Source: Immersiella caudata
Taxonomy: Eukaryota; Ascomycota; Sordariomycetes; Sordariales; Lasiosphaeriaceae
Assembly (NCBI GenBank): GCA_030512335.1
Contig: JAULSU010000003.1
Location: 5,580,001 to 5,644,000, forward strand
Reading direction: 5' to 3'
DNA: 64,000 nt
In this document: piece after piece, positions 1 to 12,297 of the stretch
Numbering within the stretch: the first letter of the stretch is position 1
How the letters are laid out: each line of letters begins with the position of its first letter
Position numbers and translations under genes: made by a program
Notes under the pieces: model-generated
Told to the model about the DNA's origin: nothing
Databases searched by the model: none
Seen by the model: the letters and a program-made list of their open reading frames with translations, nothing else

Positions 1-973
1 TCGGGGAGACTTACAGAGCATATCGCCCCTTTTCAGCTGGGAATCGCGCGTTTGGGTCGGGAGAGACGACGTCTCGAAACGGACTCGACAGTCGATTGAA
101 ATGTCCGTCTTTGTGATACGACTGGCGTACGTGTTAGCAATGTGACACAAATCATTGGTCAATAATAGTAAACTTGCCGCGGCAGCCATTTTCAGGAGAT
201 TGTTAGTAGATCACTACGTAGGGTCTTCAAGCGGGCAGCATTGGGGGGGAGATGCCGAAGATAGTGAAAATAGGGATCACACTGATATGCCATAATATGT
301 ATTCAAGAAGCCCTATTCAGCCCGTCTGCGTATAAAAGTGTGTAGTTCTCATATCGCCGGTCAAAAAACTTTGGCTTCGCAAAAAGTTGCCTGGTGAGTC
401 CATTCTGACAGATCATGACTGCCAGCCAAGGGCCGACGTGTATTGTGGGATCAGAGCACAAGACCGTGCGTTGTCGACATCAGAGGGTATTTGTTCCCAA
501 AATGGCCGGAGCTCGGTAATCAAATCCCCAAAGTCGCCGGATATCCGTGGTGCCTGGATGGGGAAGACTCTTGAAGTGGTTGTTTTGTTCCCGCTTTGTC
601 GTTTATGAGCTGCGGGCTGAGAGGCGGGAGTCAAGTGTCGGTGGGAGGGGTGACTTCGGTTCTTCTAGAATTTTCTGAATCGTGCTCGTACGGCGGGCCC
701 ATCTGAGGAATGGCAAAAACCCAACAGGCCATGTTGATCATTAAATTGCTCGAAGCTGAGTGGCATCGTAGCTGGGATGGATGCCTTGTGCTGCGGGCTG
801 TTGACTTACCCCAATTGGCGCCCTGCAGCTGAGCCGCAGCCCCCACAACCCCGCAGCGGCAGGGCACCCCGCATCATCTGTGGCCTTGCATTCAGCGTTG
901 ACAGGCGAAATTTTTTCCTGTCGCAAAGCAACACCAAACTGCCATCGTCACTGCGGCTCGCGATTTTCCGAAA
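1..973. other. Gene-free 5' flank of TRM6
   Basis: I see no convincing coding region. Open frames here are short, overlap on both strands and lack family motifs. The last few hundred bases upstream of position 974 presumably contain the TRM6 promoter and leader. No tRNA or repeat was recognised. Confidence 0.5.
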
Positions 974-2898
974 ATGCACTCGGTGGTTCGCCCCAACTCG
1001 TGGGTGGTCATAAAGCTCCCATCAGGTGTCACAAAAGTTCTCTCCATCGCCCCTAACACGTAGGTCTGCCCGCCTCGTGACGCGACGGGGCTGCCACTGA
1101 CTGACAGTCGGTCGCTAGAACGATATCGCTCGGGAAATACGGTTCATTCCCTGCCAACCTGATCCTTGGGCGACCATACCATGTTACGTACGAAATTCAA
1201 GACAAGCGACCGGATGAGAACTTTTCGCGCCTCCGAATAGTCCCTGCGTCCGAGCTCTACGAGGAGGTCTTTGCTGAGGAAGAGGCAGCAGGCTGCTCGA
1301 CACTAAATCCCGAGACCGTCGCGCCGGCCGCCGATGCCGCAGAAATCACCCTGGTTGATGACGAGAGCGGTGAAGTTGTAACGCGATCGACTCAGGAGCT
1401 CATCGAGACCGCGAGGCAGACCCTGACGCAAGATGAGATCGAGGAGCTGAAGCGGGAGGGCAACAATGCAGGGAAAGATGTTATCGCCAAGCTTCTCGAG
1501 TCGCATACCGCGCTGGGCCAAAAGACCAGCTTCAGTCTCGCCAAGTACAAGCTCTTGAAGCAAAAGAAGTACATTCGAAGGTTCCAGATCTTGCCGATGG
1601 ACGCGGCGACGCTGGCGCACTGGCAGCTGGAGGAAAGGGAGTCGAGTAAGATCATGGAGATGCGGGCTGAGATGCTGGCGCTGGTCGGCTGCTGGGGGAA
1701 TGTGCACTACGGAGGTGAGGATGTTTTCCTCGAGGATCCGAAGGCACGGTCAGAGCAGGGCGCGGCGGCGTTGGCCGAAATACAGCCTGATCTGTTGAAG
1801 GGCAGGTGGCTTGTTGTGGACGACACGGGTGGCCTTTTGGTCGCGGCGATGGCTGAGCAAATGGGTATCCTCAACTCCGAGGACGAAGAAGGCGGCGAAC
1901 TTAAGATCGGAGACGCCCCGGAGGGACCTGACATCACGGAGTCAGCACCCGCGGAGGAGAAGCAGGACGCCGACACCGAGATGGCAGATGCCGCTGAGGG
2001 TGTTGCCGCGCTCCCCGAGAAACCAAAAGCACCCAAACCTCGCCCCTCAGACTTCGAAATTCCTTTCTCCCAAACCAACACAATTACAGTCGTTCACGGT
2101 GCCAGCCAGCCGAATTTATCCTTCCTCTCGTACTGGGACTTTGACGCCGTTTCCCCAAACCACCCGCCTCACCCCCTACTCAACCACCTTCTCACTCTCT
2201 CCTGGCTCCAGCTCCTGAAACCAGAGCTCGATACGTCATACTCGACACCTCCTCTTACAGCCACGCTTGAGGTCCTCAGCTCATGGAAACCAAGCAGGCG
2301 GGGAAACTTCCACAGGAAACGAAGGAGGTTTGCTCGCACGAGGCACATCGTTGATAGCACCCGAGCAGGTGGCTTCAACGGTCTTGTATGCTCCAGCACT
2401 ATGGACCCAACCAGCATCCTCAAACACACTCTACCATTACTGGCTGGCGGCGCGCCAGTGGCCATGTACTCGCCTTCACTAGAGCCGCTTGCGGTGCTAG
2501 CGGATCTGTTTAGCGTGAGTCGACGAACGGCATGGTCTAGTGGTACGCTTCCGGAGCTCGCCGGGAAAACAACCGAAGAGCTGGAAAACTGGCAAGGCAG
2601 CGAGAACTTCCCCCTGAACCCGATGCTCTTGTTGGGAACCTCGATCCAGACGAGTCGAACTCGGCGCTGGCAGGTCTTACCTGGGAGAACGCATCCTCTA
2701 ATGACAGAGCGTGGAGGTACCGACGGCTACATTTTCACTGCATGGAAAGCAAGGCCGGCTGAGGGCAAGGTAGCGGCGAGAGGACGGTTCAAGAGGAAGG
2801 CGGATGGCGCAACGACGGAGACGGAAGATGCCAAGCGCGCAAAGGCTGAGGAGAGTCCTGCGGTAGAATCTGCGGACACCGCGACTCCCGCTCGATGA
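974..2898 (+). CDS. TRM6: tRNA (adenine-58-N1)-methyltransferase non-catalytic subunit Trm6
   Basis: Trm6 (Gcd10 in yeast) is the non-catalytic, tRNA-binding partner of Trm61. Together they make m1A58 in tRNA, including initiator tRNA-Met, in the nucleus. Model: exon 1 974-1059, intron 1060-1118 (GTAGGT donor, CTGAC branch, TAG acceptor), exon 2 1119-2898, giving 621 residues. The splice joins ...APNT to TISLGKYGSFPANL, a hallmark Trm6 block. Further family blocks are KTSFSLAKYKLLKQKKY, VGCWGNVHYGG and RWLVVDDTGGLL. The start at 974 is chosen because it opens directly with the family N-terminus (VVIKLPSG). An acidic, low-complexity stretch (about 290-330) and a Lys/Arg-rich tail are probably disordered. 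It lacks a methyltransferase SAM-binding motif, as expected for this subunit. The next gene, ARC18, is convergent. Confidence 0.93.
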
Positions 2899-3144
2899 AC
2901 ACTTTAAATACCAACGGACCTTGAGCGACCTGGATAGCAGCCATGATTGGGCATATAGGTGTGGATAGGGAATGGCACCACTCAGCATGACTCTGATAGA
3001 CATGAGCATAGATATCACTATACAAATAGACCACTGTGATTCCCTGCACGCGCCGCCGCTCGAATTCAACACGCGCTATACATGATAACGCTCCGTGTCT
3101 AACTTTTGATCAACTCCCTAGTGTCTGCCCAAACGACGAAGCCC

Positions 3145-3916
3145 TCACAGCCCCTTGCCCATGAACTTCCGCTTCGTAAAACTAAGCCACCACTTGCTCG
3201 GCTTGCCGTCGCCGCCCTCCTCGTATACTCTTGCCAATAACCTCGTCGCCAGCTCCTGTCGCACCTGTGACATGTACTGGCGCAGAATCTCAGCGTCTTG
3301 CCTGTCGCGAGGGGGCTCGTACATCTGCCACGGGTAACCGAGTTAGCATCCGCCCCTGACACCCCAACAATCTCAGATGTTCATCTCTCGTACCTGATTC
3401 AACGGCCATGCCGGGTCGCCGGGGATCGCAAAGTGCGTATCCAGCGCCAGGTTCGTCACGTCCTTGGTAGCTTCACGGACACCGGCTGTAGGCTTGATCT
3501 TGCTGAGGCAGTCCGACACGAACCAGATGCCGTACACGAGCAGCCGATCGGCGGGGCCTTGGATCTCAAAGTTGCGGAAGAAGGTGTTTGCGCGGAAGAG
3601 GGCGAGCACCTCGTCGAGGATGTCGTACGACTCGGAGTCGGGGTCGGGGGACTCGCCGGCCGGCAGGGGCGGGTCGGGGAAGGGGAGAGGGTAGACGGGG
3701 CCGCGGACTTTGGTGCGCAGGGGGAGGAGAGGGAAGTTGCCGACGAGGCGTGGAGGGTTGGGGTCGGCGTTGAAGATGGAGTTGTAGGCCTGTGAGGGGG
3801 AGCGGGTTAGTGGTTAGCTAAGCGGGGAAATTGGCGCCGTTGAGGTAGAGAGCAGGGAGAGTAGATCGAGGAGCAGGGATAATGATTGCGTCGTCGGTGG
3901 ATTGGCTTACCGGCAT
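3145..3916 (-). CDS. ARC18: Arp2/3 complex subunit 3 (ARPC3, p21)
   Basis: This is a structural subunit of the seven-protein Arp2/3 complex, which nucleates branched actin at endocytic patches. Reading the minus strand: exon 1 3916-3911 encodes only Met-Pro, exon 2 3789-3394, exon 3 3324-3145; total 193 residues, slightly above the usual 175-190. Recognisable blocks are AYNSIFNADPNPPRLVGNF, LPLRTKVRGP, the DEVLALFRANTFFRNFEI segment (ARPC3 has YYFKANVFFKNYEI), IPGDPAWPLN, and the C-terminal KPSKWWLSFTKRKFMGKGL. Splice sites are GTAAGC..CACAG and GTACGA..GGCAG. The two-codon first exon is supported by the conserved MPAY start of the family. It is convergent with TRM6, about 250 bp away. Confidence 0.93.
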
Positions 3917-4990
3917 GGCGACGGCGACACTCCCTTGCGTGAGGGCGGACAGGCAGCTGGGGAGCTTGTGGTAGGATATCGCGGTGCCTGGGATGTGGTG
4001 TCTCTTGTTGGCGCAGGGAGCTCGGCGTCGCACCTCTAGCCTGGCGGGGTCTTGCTTGCGCCGCCCTGACGTCGGAGCGTGGCGTTTGAGTGGGTGTGGT
4101 TGACATCGGAGCACAGCCCCACCGCTTAATATTGGTGCCTCAGGCAGAAAATATGAACAGTCATCGCAGGCAGCCACATCTCACCCTCTCGAATCTGATT
4201 GGCCCGGGTCATTCGATCTGCTTCAAATCGAGGGCGATGACGCCGCCGAGGCCGAGCCAACGCACAACGCAGCACCGACGCACAAAAAGTCTCATGATGA
4301 TTTTCTTGTGCCCGGGAAGCACTGTGAGTTCGGGGGAAATTCAGACGAGAAAATCGGATTTTTGGCTGCAGATTAGATGTACACAAATGATCTTTCTTAT
4401 CGCTCGATCTAGAGATTTCCTGTGGGTGAGACTTGACGGAAGCGGCGCATAAAATGCATTATGTGGCTGCTTGCAGAGTTGGTCCGAGCTTACAGTCACG
4501 AGCTCTCGTGTGCTAGCGCGAAATTCCAGATTGGTGGCGGAACCAGGGCACGCCCAACAGGGAGGGGCTCATCCCCGGTCGCGTTTTAAACCAGCTCGTT
4601 CCTGCCCAGTCTCTCCTCGCTTCTAGGAAAGACCGTTTGCAGCACTTCACTTCGTTTCGGTTGGAGTCGAAATATCACCATCGCAGAAAGCTCTGTAATC
4701 TTCTGCGGTTTTTTTTCACTGCAATTAATTCATCTATCACTCCACGAATTTTTCGCGCTTCTCAAAAACAGCCATCAGCCACCAGCGCGTCTATTGTTGT
4801 GGGGCAAAATCGCGACCCCCTCGGGTGTCCATGCTCATTGAGTAGGTCGCGCCTCCATCTCCCCCATCGACTGGCCAGCAGCCTCCACCTTTTCTACGCC
4901 TTCCGTGCAATCGGCTCCTCCCGCTGACGTACCTGAATCAGAACTCTCATCGGCAGCAACTTCTTCGGTCAGCTGCGCTCGATCATCCAG
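3917..4990. other. Divergent promoter region
   Basis: This lies between the ARC18 start (minus) and the gene starting at 4991 (plus), so it must hold both promoters and leaders. Pyrimidine-rich stretches around 4600-4760 and 4840-4990 resemble a fungal promoter/5' UTR. No ORF with family similarity was seen. Confidence 0.5.
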
Positions 4991-6406
4991 ATGTCGACAT
5001 CACGCGACGAGTCTAGTCCGCCGGGCGGCGGCGGAAAGCCCGACGAGGGCGATCGCGCAAACGCCAGCGCCAACGGCCCGCGGAGCAAAGTGCAGCGTCG
5101 CAACACAAAGATTACGCGCCCCGAGGTCGGGTCGCTTTACGACATCATGCATGAGAATGCAGGCAGCTCCCTCTATGTGGTCCCGATCTGCTGGACCGAC
5201 CTCCATTCCCAGCTCCTTGGCGTCCAGTTCGAGGAGCGCCCCGCCATCACAACGCCAGTACCCGAATACATCCCGGGTCGATGGCTTGAGCCTTCCCCGC
5301 TGGCGCGCGGCATCACTCATGAGCTTCATGTCCTCTGCAAGAAAGAAGCGTCGCACGCGCGCTTCGTTCAGAAGAACAAGGCCATCAAGCACGTCCTGTC
5401 GACATTCTTCCCTGCCACCCTGTGTCACACCAAGACGGGCGCCGACCTGAGCCTCTACTTCGGCAATGTGCGCCTCAAGAAAGCAGTTCGCGTGGCATGT
5501 CTGTGGAAGAGTCCCAGTAATGCCAACGCATCGTTCGACTCGGCGCCCACAATTCCGGCATCCTCGTTTATAGACTCGACCCTGACCAATGAGTACGCGC
5601 CGAACAAGCCGATGCTGGCGTACGTCAATCGCTCGCAGCTGTCCCTGATCCGCAGGAACCTCTACCGCGTCGTCCTCGGGCCTAACAACACCCCAAATGA
5701 GCCTGTCTCTTGCCTGCAGCGTCTTCGTTCGAAGATGCTACTCCCTTCCAACTCCGACCATGACCCTTACCTCGTTGGCGTGCTCATCGCCATGGCACAG
5801 TCTCACTTCTACCAACAGACTGTCGAGAGGAATTCGTCGCAGTCATCTACAGACTCGCGCAACGGCAAGAAGACCGTTCGCATCGTGAAGCCGGCGGGGT
5901 TTCACGGAGTCAAGGTCCAACTCATCACCCACGACGAAGGTAATGACGCCACTCCCGCTTTCGTCGTCTACACTGCCACCGTTTCGGCTGCTTTTCTGGA
6001 ACGTTTCCTCCATCCTTCGAAGGCTGCAACTTCCAAAAACGCCAACGGAGATGGTATGCAGATCACTCACACATCAGTTCCCTTCTGGCCCGTTCTCGGT
6101 CTCAGAGAGCGATTGGCCAAGGCACTCGGGTCTGAGATTGCAGGCGACCCGTTCTTTTCTGACCCCGAGTACATTGCTCTTTGGGACCCCCTCATCGAAC
6201 CGCACAGAAACGCGTATCCGGCCCCAGTAGTCGGCTTTAAGAGAAGACGGCCTGAGCGTGCCCCGCTTTCTGTGGTACACAACAGCAGCTTTGAGGAGGA
6301 CCTGCCCGACACCGACAACGACGAACCTGTGCTCAGCCCGTCCGCTAAGAGAAGACGGACAGGGCGCGAAAGTGAGCGCGAGCCAACTCCCCTTGGTGTT
6401 TGTTAA
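4991..6406 (+). CDS. Conserved-looking fungal protein of unknown function
   Basis: Single-exon frame of 471 residues; I do not recognise the family. The N-terminus (1-45) is polar and disordered with a Gly/Pro run. Residues about 50-320 look globular, with patches such as VGSLYDIMHENAGSSLYVV, SLYFGNVRLKKAVRVACLWKS and HDPYLVGVLIAMAQSHFY. The C-terminus is acidic/Ser-rich with two basic clusters (GFKRRRPER near 412 and AKRRRTGRE near 455) that could act as nuclear localisation signals (inference). The start at 4991 is the first ATG of the frame and follows a long pyrimidine-rich leader. Codon use is GC-ending like the neighbours, which supports coding. Confidence 0.75.
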   Translation: MSTSRDESSPPGGGGKPDEGDRANASANGPRSKVQRRNTKITRPEVGSLYDIMHENAGSSLYVVPICWTDLHSQLLGVQFEERPAITTPVPEYIPGRWLEPSPLARGITHELHVLCKKEASHARFVQKNKAIKHVLSTFFPATLCHTKTGADLSLYFGNVRLKKAVRVACLWKSPSNANASFDSAPTIPASSFIDSTLTNEYAPNKPMLAYVNRSQLSLIRRNLYRVVLGPNNTPNEPVSCLQRLRSKMLLPSNSDHDPYLVGVLIAMAQSHFYQQTVERNSSQSSTDSRNGKKTVRIVKPAGFHGVKVQLITHDEGNDATPAFVVYTATVSAAFLERFLHPSKAATSKNANGDGMQITHTSVPFWPVLGLRERLAKALGSEIAGDPFFSDPEYIALWDPLIEPHRNAYPAPVVGFKRRRPERAPLSVVHNSSFEEDLPDTDNDEPVLSPSAKRRRTGRESEREPTPLGVC

Positions 6407-9400
6407 GTCGTTCTTGTTCAAGCTTTGGCATTGCATTTCGACACAGCTATTTCGATGCAGCTGTTCATGAGGACCGAAGAGGGCATGGGTTACGAGGCGA
6501 TGATTCACGGTACATATACCCGGGGTTTGCGGTTGGGCTTTTGCATGGAGTTCTGGGCGGCAGGAAACAGGAAGAATATGATGCTCACGCATTTTACGGA
6601 AGGGAAAGGCGGTAGAGGCCATGGTTTCTCAGACATTGGCCGCATTGGTGGAGCAACGGATAGCGGCATGCATCTCGCATGGAATGGGCGTCGACCCAAG
6701 ATGGGTATCGGATACAGGTCATTCAGTTCTTTGTTGTATTCTGTTTCTACATGCAGGACGGTTGTCTCTAGAAACGACATGTCTTATAAGCGCGGTGTTT
6801 GTCGACCGCAGGGGACGCTGGTCCTGTCATCTGCGAGGTTCGGGCTATGATCCTGTTCATCAAACGATGTAACTAGCAGCGCAATGGGACGTGTCTGTTC
6901 CCAGCGCTAAGCAATGCAGTGTTCTGTCAAATCTGCGATCGCCCCTGACGTTGTGCCTGTGCCTGGCTAGTGACTGGCGGCCCTGATGTGATTGCTCGCC
7001 CTATGGGATTTGCCCCTGCCAAGCATATGCTTGCGCGATCTGGCCATGGAGATCGTCCAGGCCCACCATCTGCCTGATCGTCGATTCGATTACCTAAGTC
7101 TCGATGGGACCTGCATGTTTGCGTCTGTGGGCGGTTTGATGCTGCGCAACATGCTGCTTTTCTCACCTGACTTGACCAGTACGCTTGGAGCCTGCCGAGC
7201 CACGACGCGGAGAATAGGCAGATGTGGCTGCCTTCCGTATATGGATTTCCGACGTAGCTCTGACGGAGGAGTGCGGGGTGACCAACGTCCTTTGAACGGA
7301 TGGTTAACCCTACGAGGGACGGCTGCCTGTTATGCCTCTAGGGAACCAATCCCAAGGGGAAAACAAGAAAGGATAGAGAGATAGGGAAGTACAGGACAGA
7401 AGGCGGTATCAACCACAAGATGGGCCGGCCCTCGGATGTTCAAGACCCCGAGCCTGAGCTATACACAACTGTCTCCACGTTCACGTTCACTCTCCATCTC
7501 TCCCCGTCTAACGGACGATCACAATCAACCCATCGTTACAACCTCAACGGCGACCCTCCTAGCTCTCCCTCGCCACCAGACTCCGCCCATCCGAATCCGA
7601 AGCAGCCCGGTCCTTCTCCAAATACCTGAAAGTTGCCCCTGGTATCCATTATCCAATCAGGAGGAGTTGAGCTCCTTCGGCATTAGCTCGCTGCGCGTGA
7701 GCTTGTCCACATGTACTTCGGTCTCGGAGAAGTGAAAAGGCGGGGGTGGAACAGGATGCGGGGAGGAGGGGGCTGCTACTGGTGTTGGTGGCGTGGATGG
7801 GGTGTATGCCGCCCTTGCATTAGGCCTGGTGGTGTGGAGGTTGGTGTGATGGAGTCCAGAAAGACTACTCTGCGGTTCAGGGTGGTTGATGGTGAATATT
7901 TGGCTTGTGATTGTGAAGGGTGAAGATGAGCGTCGGGAAGGATACGAGGGATCGTCAGGGACGGATATTTGCCGGGATGGGACATTAGGGCTAGTTACTG
8001 GGAGTATGCATGATACCTACCTATGCAGTACCTACCTGGTGTGCATGGCGATCTGAAGAGTGGCTAACCGATGTGAGCTTGGAGTTCATGATTGATCTGA
8101 GTGAAAGTCAAATCAAACAACCGTAAAGCGCCCAGTGAGCTTATGGAAGCTCGTCATCCTCGTCATCCTTCTGAGCAGTTGGTCACACTGACTGTGTGGG
8201 AATGAATACTACTCCCGACTCGAAGTACGCCTGCCGCCTGATCTCCCCCGGACCGTTTCGAAGAATTTACTGCCAGCATTCAAGCTGTCACCTCGGCAAG
8301 TACGCCGAAGGGAAGCACATGATCGAGTAGATGCTGCATCAAGAAGCTAGCTAGAAAGCTTAGGGGTTCAAAATACCATCAGCTTGCATCAGGGGTATCA
8401 GAGCGAGGGTGGCCATCGAGGGATGGACAATGGGGGTTGTCGGTTTCGTGTTCAGGCCCGATATCGAAGCTGTAAAATCTTCTCTAAAACGGACGGTCTC
8501 TCACCCCGTAATCGGCTTGCTCAAGGTAATTTAGCCTAGCGCGCAGAAACAGGGACACGGCTCTAGCCAAGATGGCAAAACATGGCAACGCTAGCAGCGA
8601 ACGGTCTGCCCAGCGGGCGGTGGTGCAAAAATATCACCCGTGGGGTAGCAGGCCGCTTCCAAGTGAAGATTGGCACCACGTAAACGGCACCCGTTTACTC
8701 CATGGCCTTCTCCATCAGCGCTCCGCTGGGAAATTAACAACACCAAAAATTTCCGCGAAAATTTCTCACGGGAGTCCATTCCGCAAGCTCAAGTCGTGCT
8801 CGGACAGACTTGTTGAGGAAACTACGTCGCCGATCATAGCAAATAGCGCCGGCTGTTGCAGGACAAAACAGGCAAGTGCGCCGTGATGTCGCGCCTCCCC
8901 CACAACCGAGATCCGCTACCCCCATCCCCCGCATTCTAGGCACGCGCTAGGGTTGTCCTTGCCGCTGGTACTTCAGACTGGGAGCCTGGGATGGACAACC
9001 ATCGTCGACACTTCGCGCTCCGGTTCAACCAAAGGCTTGCAAAGATGTGCGTCCCGTCGCTGCGGTTGGCGAGATGGCCCATGCCCGCGAACTGCGATAA
9101 TCGAGGATAATGCACTTCACATTTCTATTTCCAGCACACCAGTTCGGATATTTCGTCCCGCTCCCGCTGCTGGTGTTACTAACTCGAGCCACCAGCTCGA
9201 GTGCCAGCTGAGTTGTCCTCTAGCAACAGCTGTGTGCACCAGCCTCCTGTAGCGTCAGTGTGCGGCGTCTTTCTGCAGAGTCCTTCGGCAGCGTCGTATC
9301 CGACTTCCACGAGGAGTCTAGCACCACCGCAACGGCGCAACCCCAGTCTCACCGCCCGTTGGCTCGTCTTTGGTTACCCCTCACAGCGATGCGCACAGAA

Positions 9401-10220
9401 GCACCCGCGACTGCCGTGACCGGGTTTTGGTGACCTCTTTCTGCGGCACGCATATCTGCCCTATTTCCCTCTGCCAATCGCCTGCCGAGGCTTACATATC
9501 TAGCGCCAGGAACCAGATCGATTTCCCGTCCCTTTCACATGCATCTGTGTTCTGCATTCTCGTGTTGCCGAACACGCGAACGCCCATACTTCGCCGGCAA
9601 TCGAGCTCGCGCCGTCTGCTGAGCTTAATGACCACCGCACCGGGCTTCTCCTGTGCTACCAATGCGCTATTCCTGGCTACGTTGTCCTTCCCCATGGGGA
9701 GCATGCATCGGCTAAGTGTGACAGCTGCCGCCCCGCGCGAGAATGGAACATGGAGCCATCGTCAATGGTGCCCGGCGTAAAAGATCTCGGGCCAGCAGGC
9801 GCAAAAGAGGACGTTGCGCCGTGGCGTCGTCGGCGACTTGCCAGACACGACAACATCTCCGGCGTCGCCAGGAGGTCACCTGCTCGTCAGTGCTCCCCCG
9901 TTCGGGGGCACTCGCGTGGCCCTGGTTATTTCGTCAACCACCGTGCCGGCAGTGGAGAGCGCCCCGGCCAATATCCACCCCGATATTGGAGCGCCCAGAA
10001 AATTTACCTCCCTGGTGGCTGCTAAGCTCGCCATGTTGGGGATGCGACTGGACTTCCTAGCCAGCACATTTTCCCCAGACTCGGGAAATGATATTCATGC
10101 GGTATATAACCGGGCATCGCCACCTCTGTCGACGGGAAGATGGAGAGACAGATAGAATCACTCGCGCCCTGATCTCACCATCCGCCCTTCTCGATTCATA
10201 TACACGCTGAATCAGTCAAC
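6407..10220. other. 3.8-kb region without recognisable genes
   Basis: Open frames are scattered on both strands (for example around 8570-8890 and 9370-9780), but none exceeds about 140 codons, shows a family motif or chains by plausible introns. GC content is close to the genic parts, so this is not an AT-rich relic island. The last 300 bp (about 9,920-10,220) look like the esterase promoter and include a TATATAA-like stretch near 10,101. Untranslated or long non-coding RNAs cannot be excluded. Confidence 0.45.
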
Positions 10221-12007
10221 ATGAAGGGCTCCTCTGTCCTCGCCGCCAGCTTGGCATTCCTCGGGCCCGCTGCTGCCGCGCCCCCACAACCCCCCGCCCC
10301 GGCGGTCGTCAAGGCGCGCGCTGACCCAAGTGTCACCATCTCTACCGGCACCATCGTGGGTAAGAGACGTCTTACCAGCGAGTTTTTCAATGGCATTCCC
10401 TTCGCTCTGCCTCCCGTCGGAAGCCAGCGCCTCAAGCCCCCAGTCAGGTTGACGTCCAACATCGGCTCCTTCGATGCTGGTGGCATCCCGAACTCGTGCC
10501 CGCAATTCTTTGCGGATGCCAGCTCAGACGAATTCCTTGTCAAGGTCTTGGGGACAGTCACAGACCTGCCCCTTTTCCAGAAGGCTTTGAAGGTTAGCGA
10601 GGACTGCCTGACAGTCAACGTGATTCGCCCTCCTGGCACCAAGGCTGGTGAAAAGCTTCCTGTCCTGTTCTGGATCTTTGGCGGTGGCTTCGAGGTACGT
10701 TGTGATATTCTCTGCCTGCCTGGGCGCCTTCTTACGACTTACAGCTTGGCTGGACCTCCATGTACGACGGCGGCCCTCTGGTTGCGGCTGCTGCTTCCAT
10801 GGGCAAGCCCTATATTTTTGTCGCCGTCAACTACCGCACTGGTGGTTTTGGTTTCCTTCCTGGAAAGGAGGTTCTCCAAGACGGCGCGGCCAACCTTGGC
10901 CTCCTTGACCAGCGCATGGGCCTTGAGTGGGTTGCTGACAACATTGAGGCCTTTGGTGGTGACCCGGACAGAGTCACCATCTGGGGCGAGTCTGCTGGTG
11001 CTATCTCCGTCTTTGACCAGATGGCGCTGTACGATGGCAACAACATGTACAAGGGGAAGCCTCTTTTCCGCGGCGCCATCATGAACTCCGGAAGTATCGT
11101 CCCTGCCGACCCGGTTGACTGCCCCAAGAGCCAGGTAGTCTACGATACTGTTGTCAGAGCTGCTGGCTGCTCCTCGGCAGCTAACACCCTGCAATGCTTG
11201 CGCGAGCTTCCTTACGACAAGTACCTCCGTGCCGCGAACTCGGTTCCCGCTATCCTGTCGTACAACTCGGTTGCGCTGTCGTATCTGCCCCGACCCGACG
11301 GAAAGATTCTAACCGACAGCCCGGATCGTCTCGTCCCAACGAAGCGGTACGCGGCCGTGCCCATGATCATTGGCGACCAGGAGGACGAAGGCACTCTGTT
11401 CTCTCTCTTCCAGCCCAACATTACCACCACGTCCAAGCTGGTTACCTATCTCTCGACCATCTTTTTCCACGGCGCTACCAACAAGCAGATGAACGACTTG
11501 GTCAACACGTATGACCAAAGCTTGCTCGCCGGCTCGCCCTTCCGCACTGGCATTCTCAACGAAATCTATCCCGGTTTCAAACGCCTCGCCGCCATTCTGG
11601 GCGATCTAGTCTTCACCCTATCTCGCCGTGTCTTCCTCGTCGAGTGCCTCAAGGCCAACCCCGACGTCCCTTCGTGGTCGTACCTCTCCAGCTACCACTA
11701 CGGTACTCCCATCCTCGGAACCTTCCACGGCGGTGACATCCTTCAGGTGTTCTATGGCCTCCTTCCCAACTATGCTAGCAAGAGCATCCACTCCTTCTAC
11801 GCCAACTTCATCTACAACCTCGACCCCAACAACTCTGGCGGTGGCACCAACAGCATCGGCACCAAGGTCAATATCAACTGGCCGCAGTGGTCGAAGGGCA
11901 ACAACTTGATGAACTTCTTCGCTAACCAGGGGACCCTGTTGAAGGATGACTTCAGGCAGGATTCGTACAACTGGATTGCGTCCAACTTGGACGCACTGCA
12001 CATCTGA
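10221..12007 (+). CDS. Secreted type-B carboxylesterase/lipase
   Basis: Alpha/beta-hydrolase of the carboxylesterase type-B family, closest in motif detail to Candida rugosa/Geotrichum-type lipases; it hydrolyses carboxylic esters or triacylglycerols outside the cell. Exon 1 10221-10694, intron 10695-10744 (GTACGT..TTACAG), exon 2 10745-12007; 578 residues. A signal peptide covers about 1-20 (hydrophobic, ends APAAAA-like). The oxyanion loop is WIFGGGFE at the splice junction. The nucleophile is Ser241 in GESAG, the acid Glu373 in DEGT and the base His486 in GTFHGGDI; the DEGT and GTFH contexts match C. rugosa lipase. The family length is about 540-580. Substrate preference cannot be told from sequence. 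A TATA-like stretch lies about 120 bp upstream. Confidence 0.94.
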
Positions 12008-12297
12008 GCGGATGTTGGTAGGAGATAATTCAGCGTTATGGTTGGAGCTTGCATTTCATGTGGCGTTTGGGGTTGACATACTGTAGCATCACGATGGCAT
12101 CTTTGATGGATTGGCAGTAGCATTTGCATATCTTGGGACCCAAGGGTTGTGGTTTGGAAAACTCATGATGCTGCTCGGCGGGCAATGGCATTGCATACCG
12201 GAAAGGGGGGTCCCTGGGGTGGGGAGTAAGTCCCTCATTACGAACACCAATATGAGCTTGGTGATATTACTTTTATCTAATATTACTTCACCGACCG

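Noticed and set aside
10760..10760. Start of the esterase at the downstream ATG
   Set aside because: The upstream exon supplies the signal peptide, the N-terminal strands and the GGG oxyanion loop, and splices in frame.
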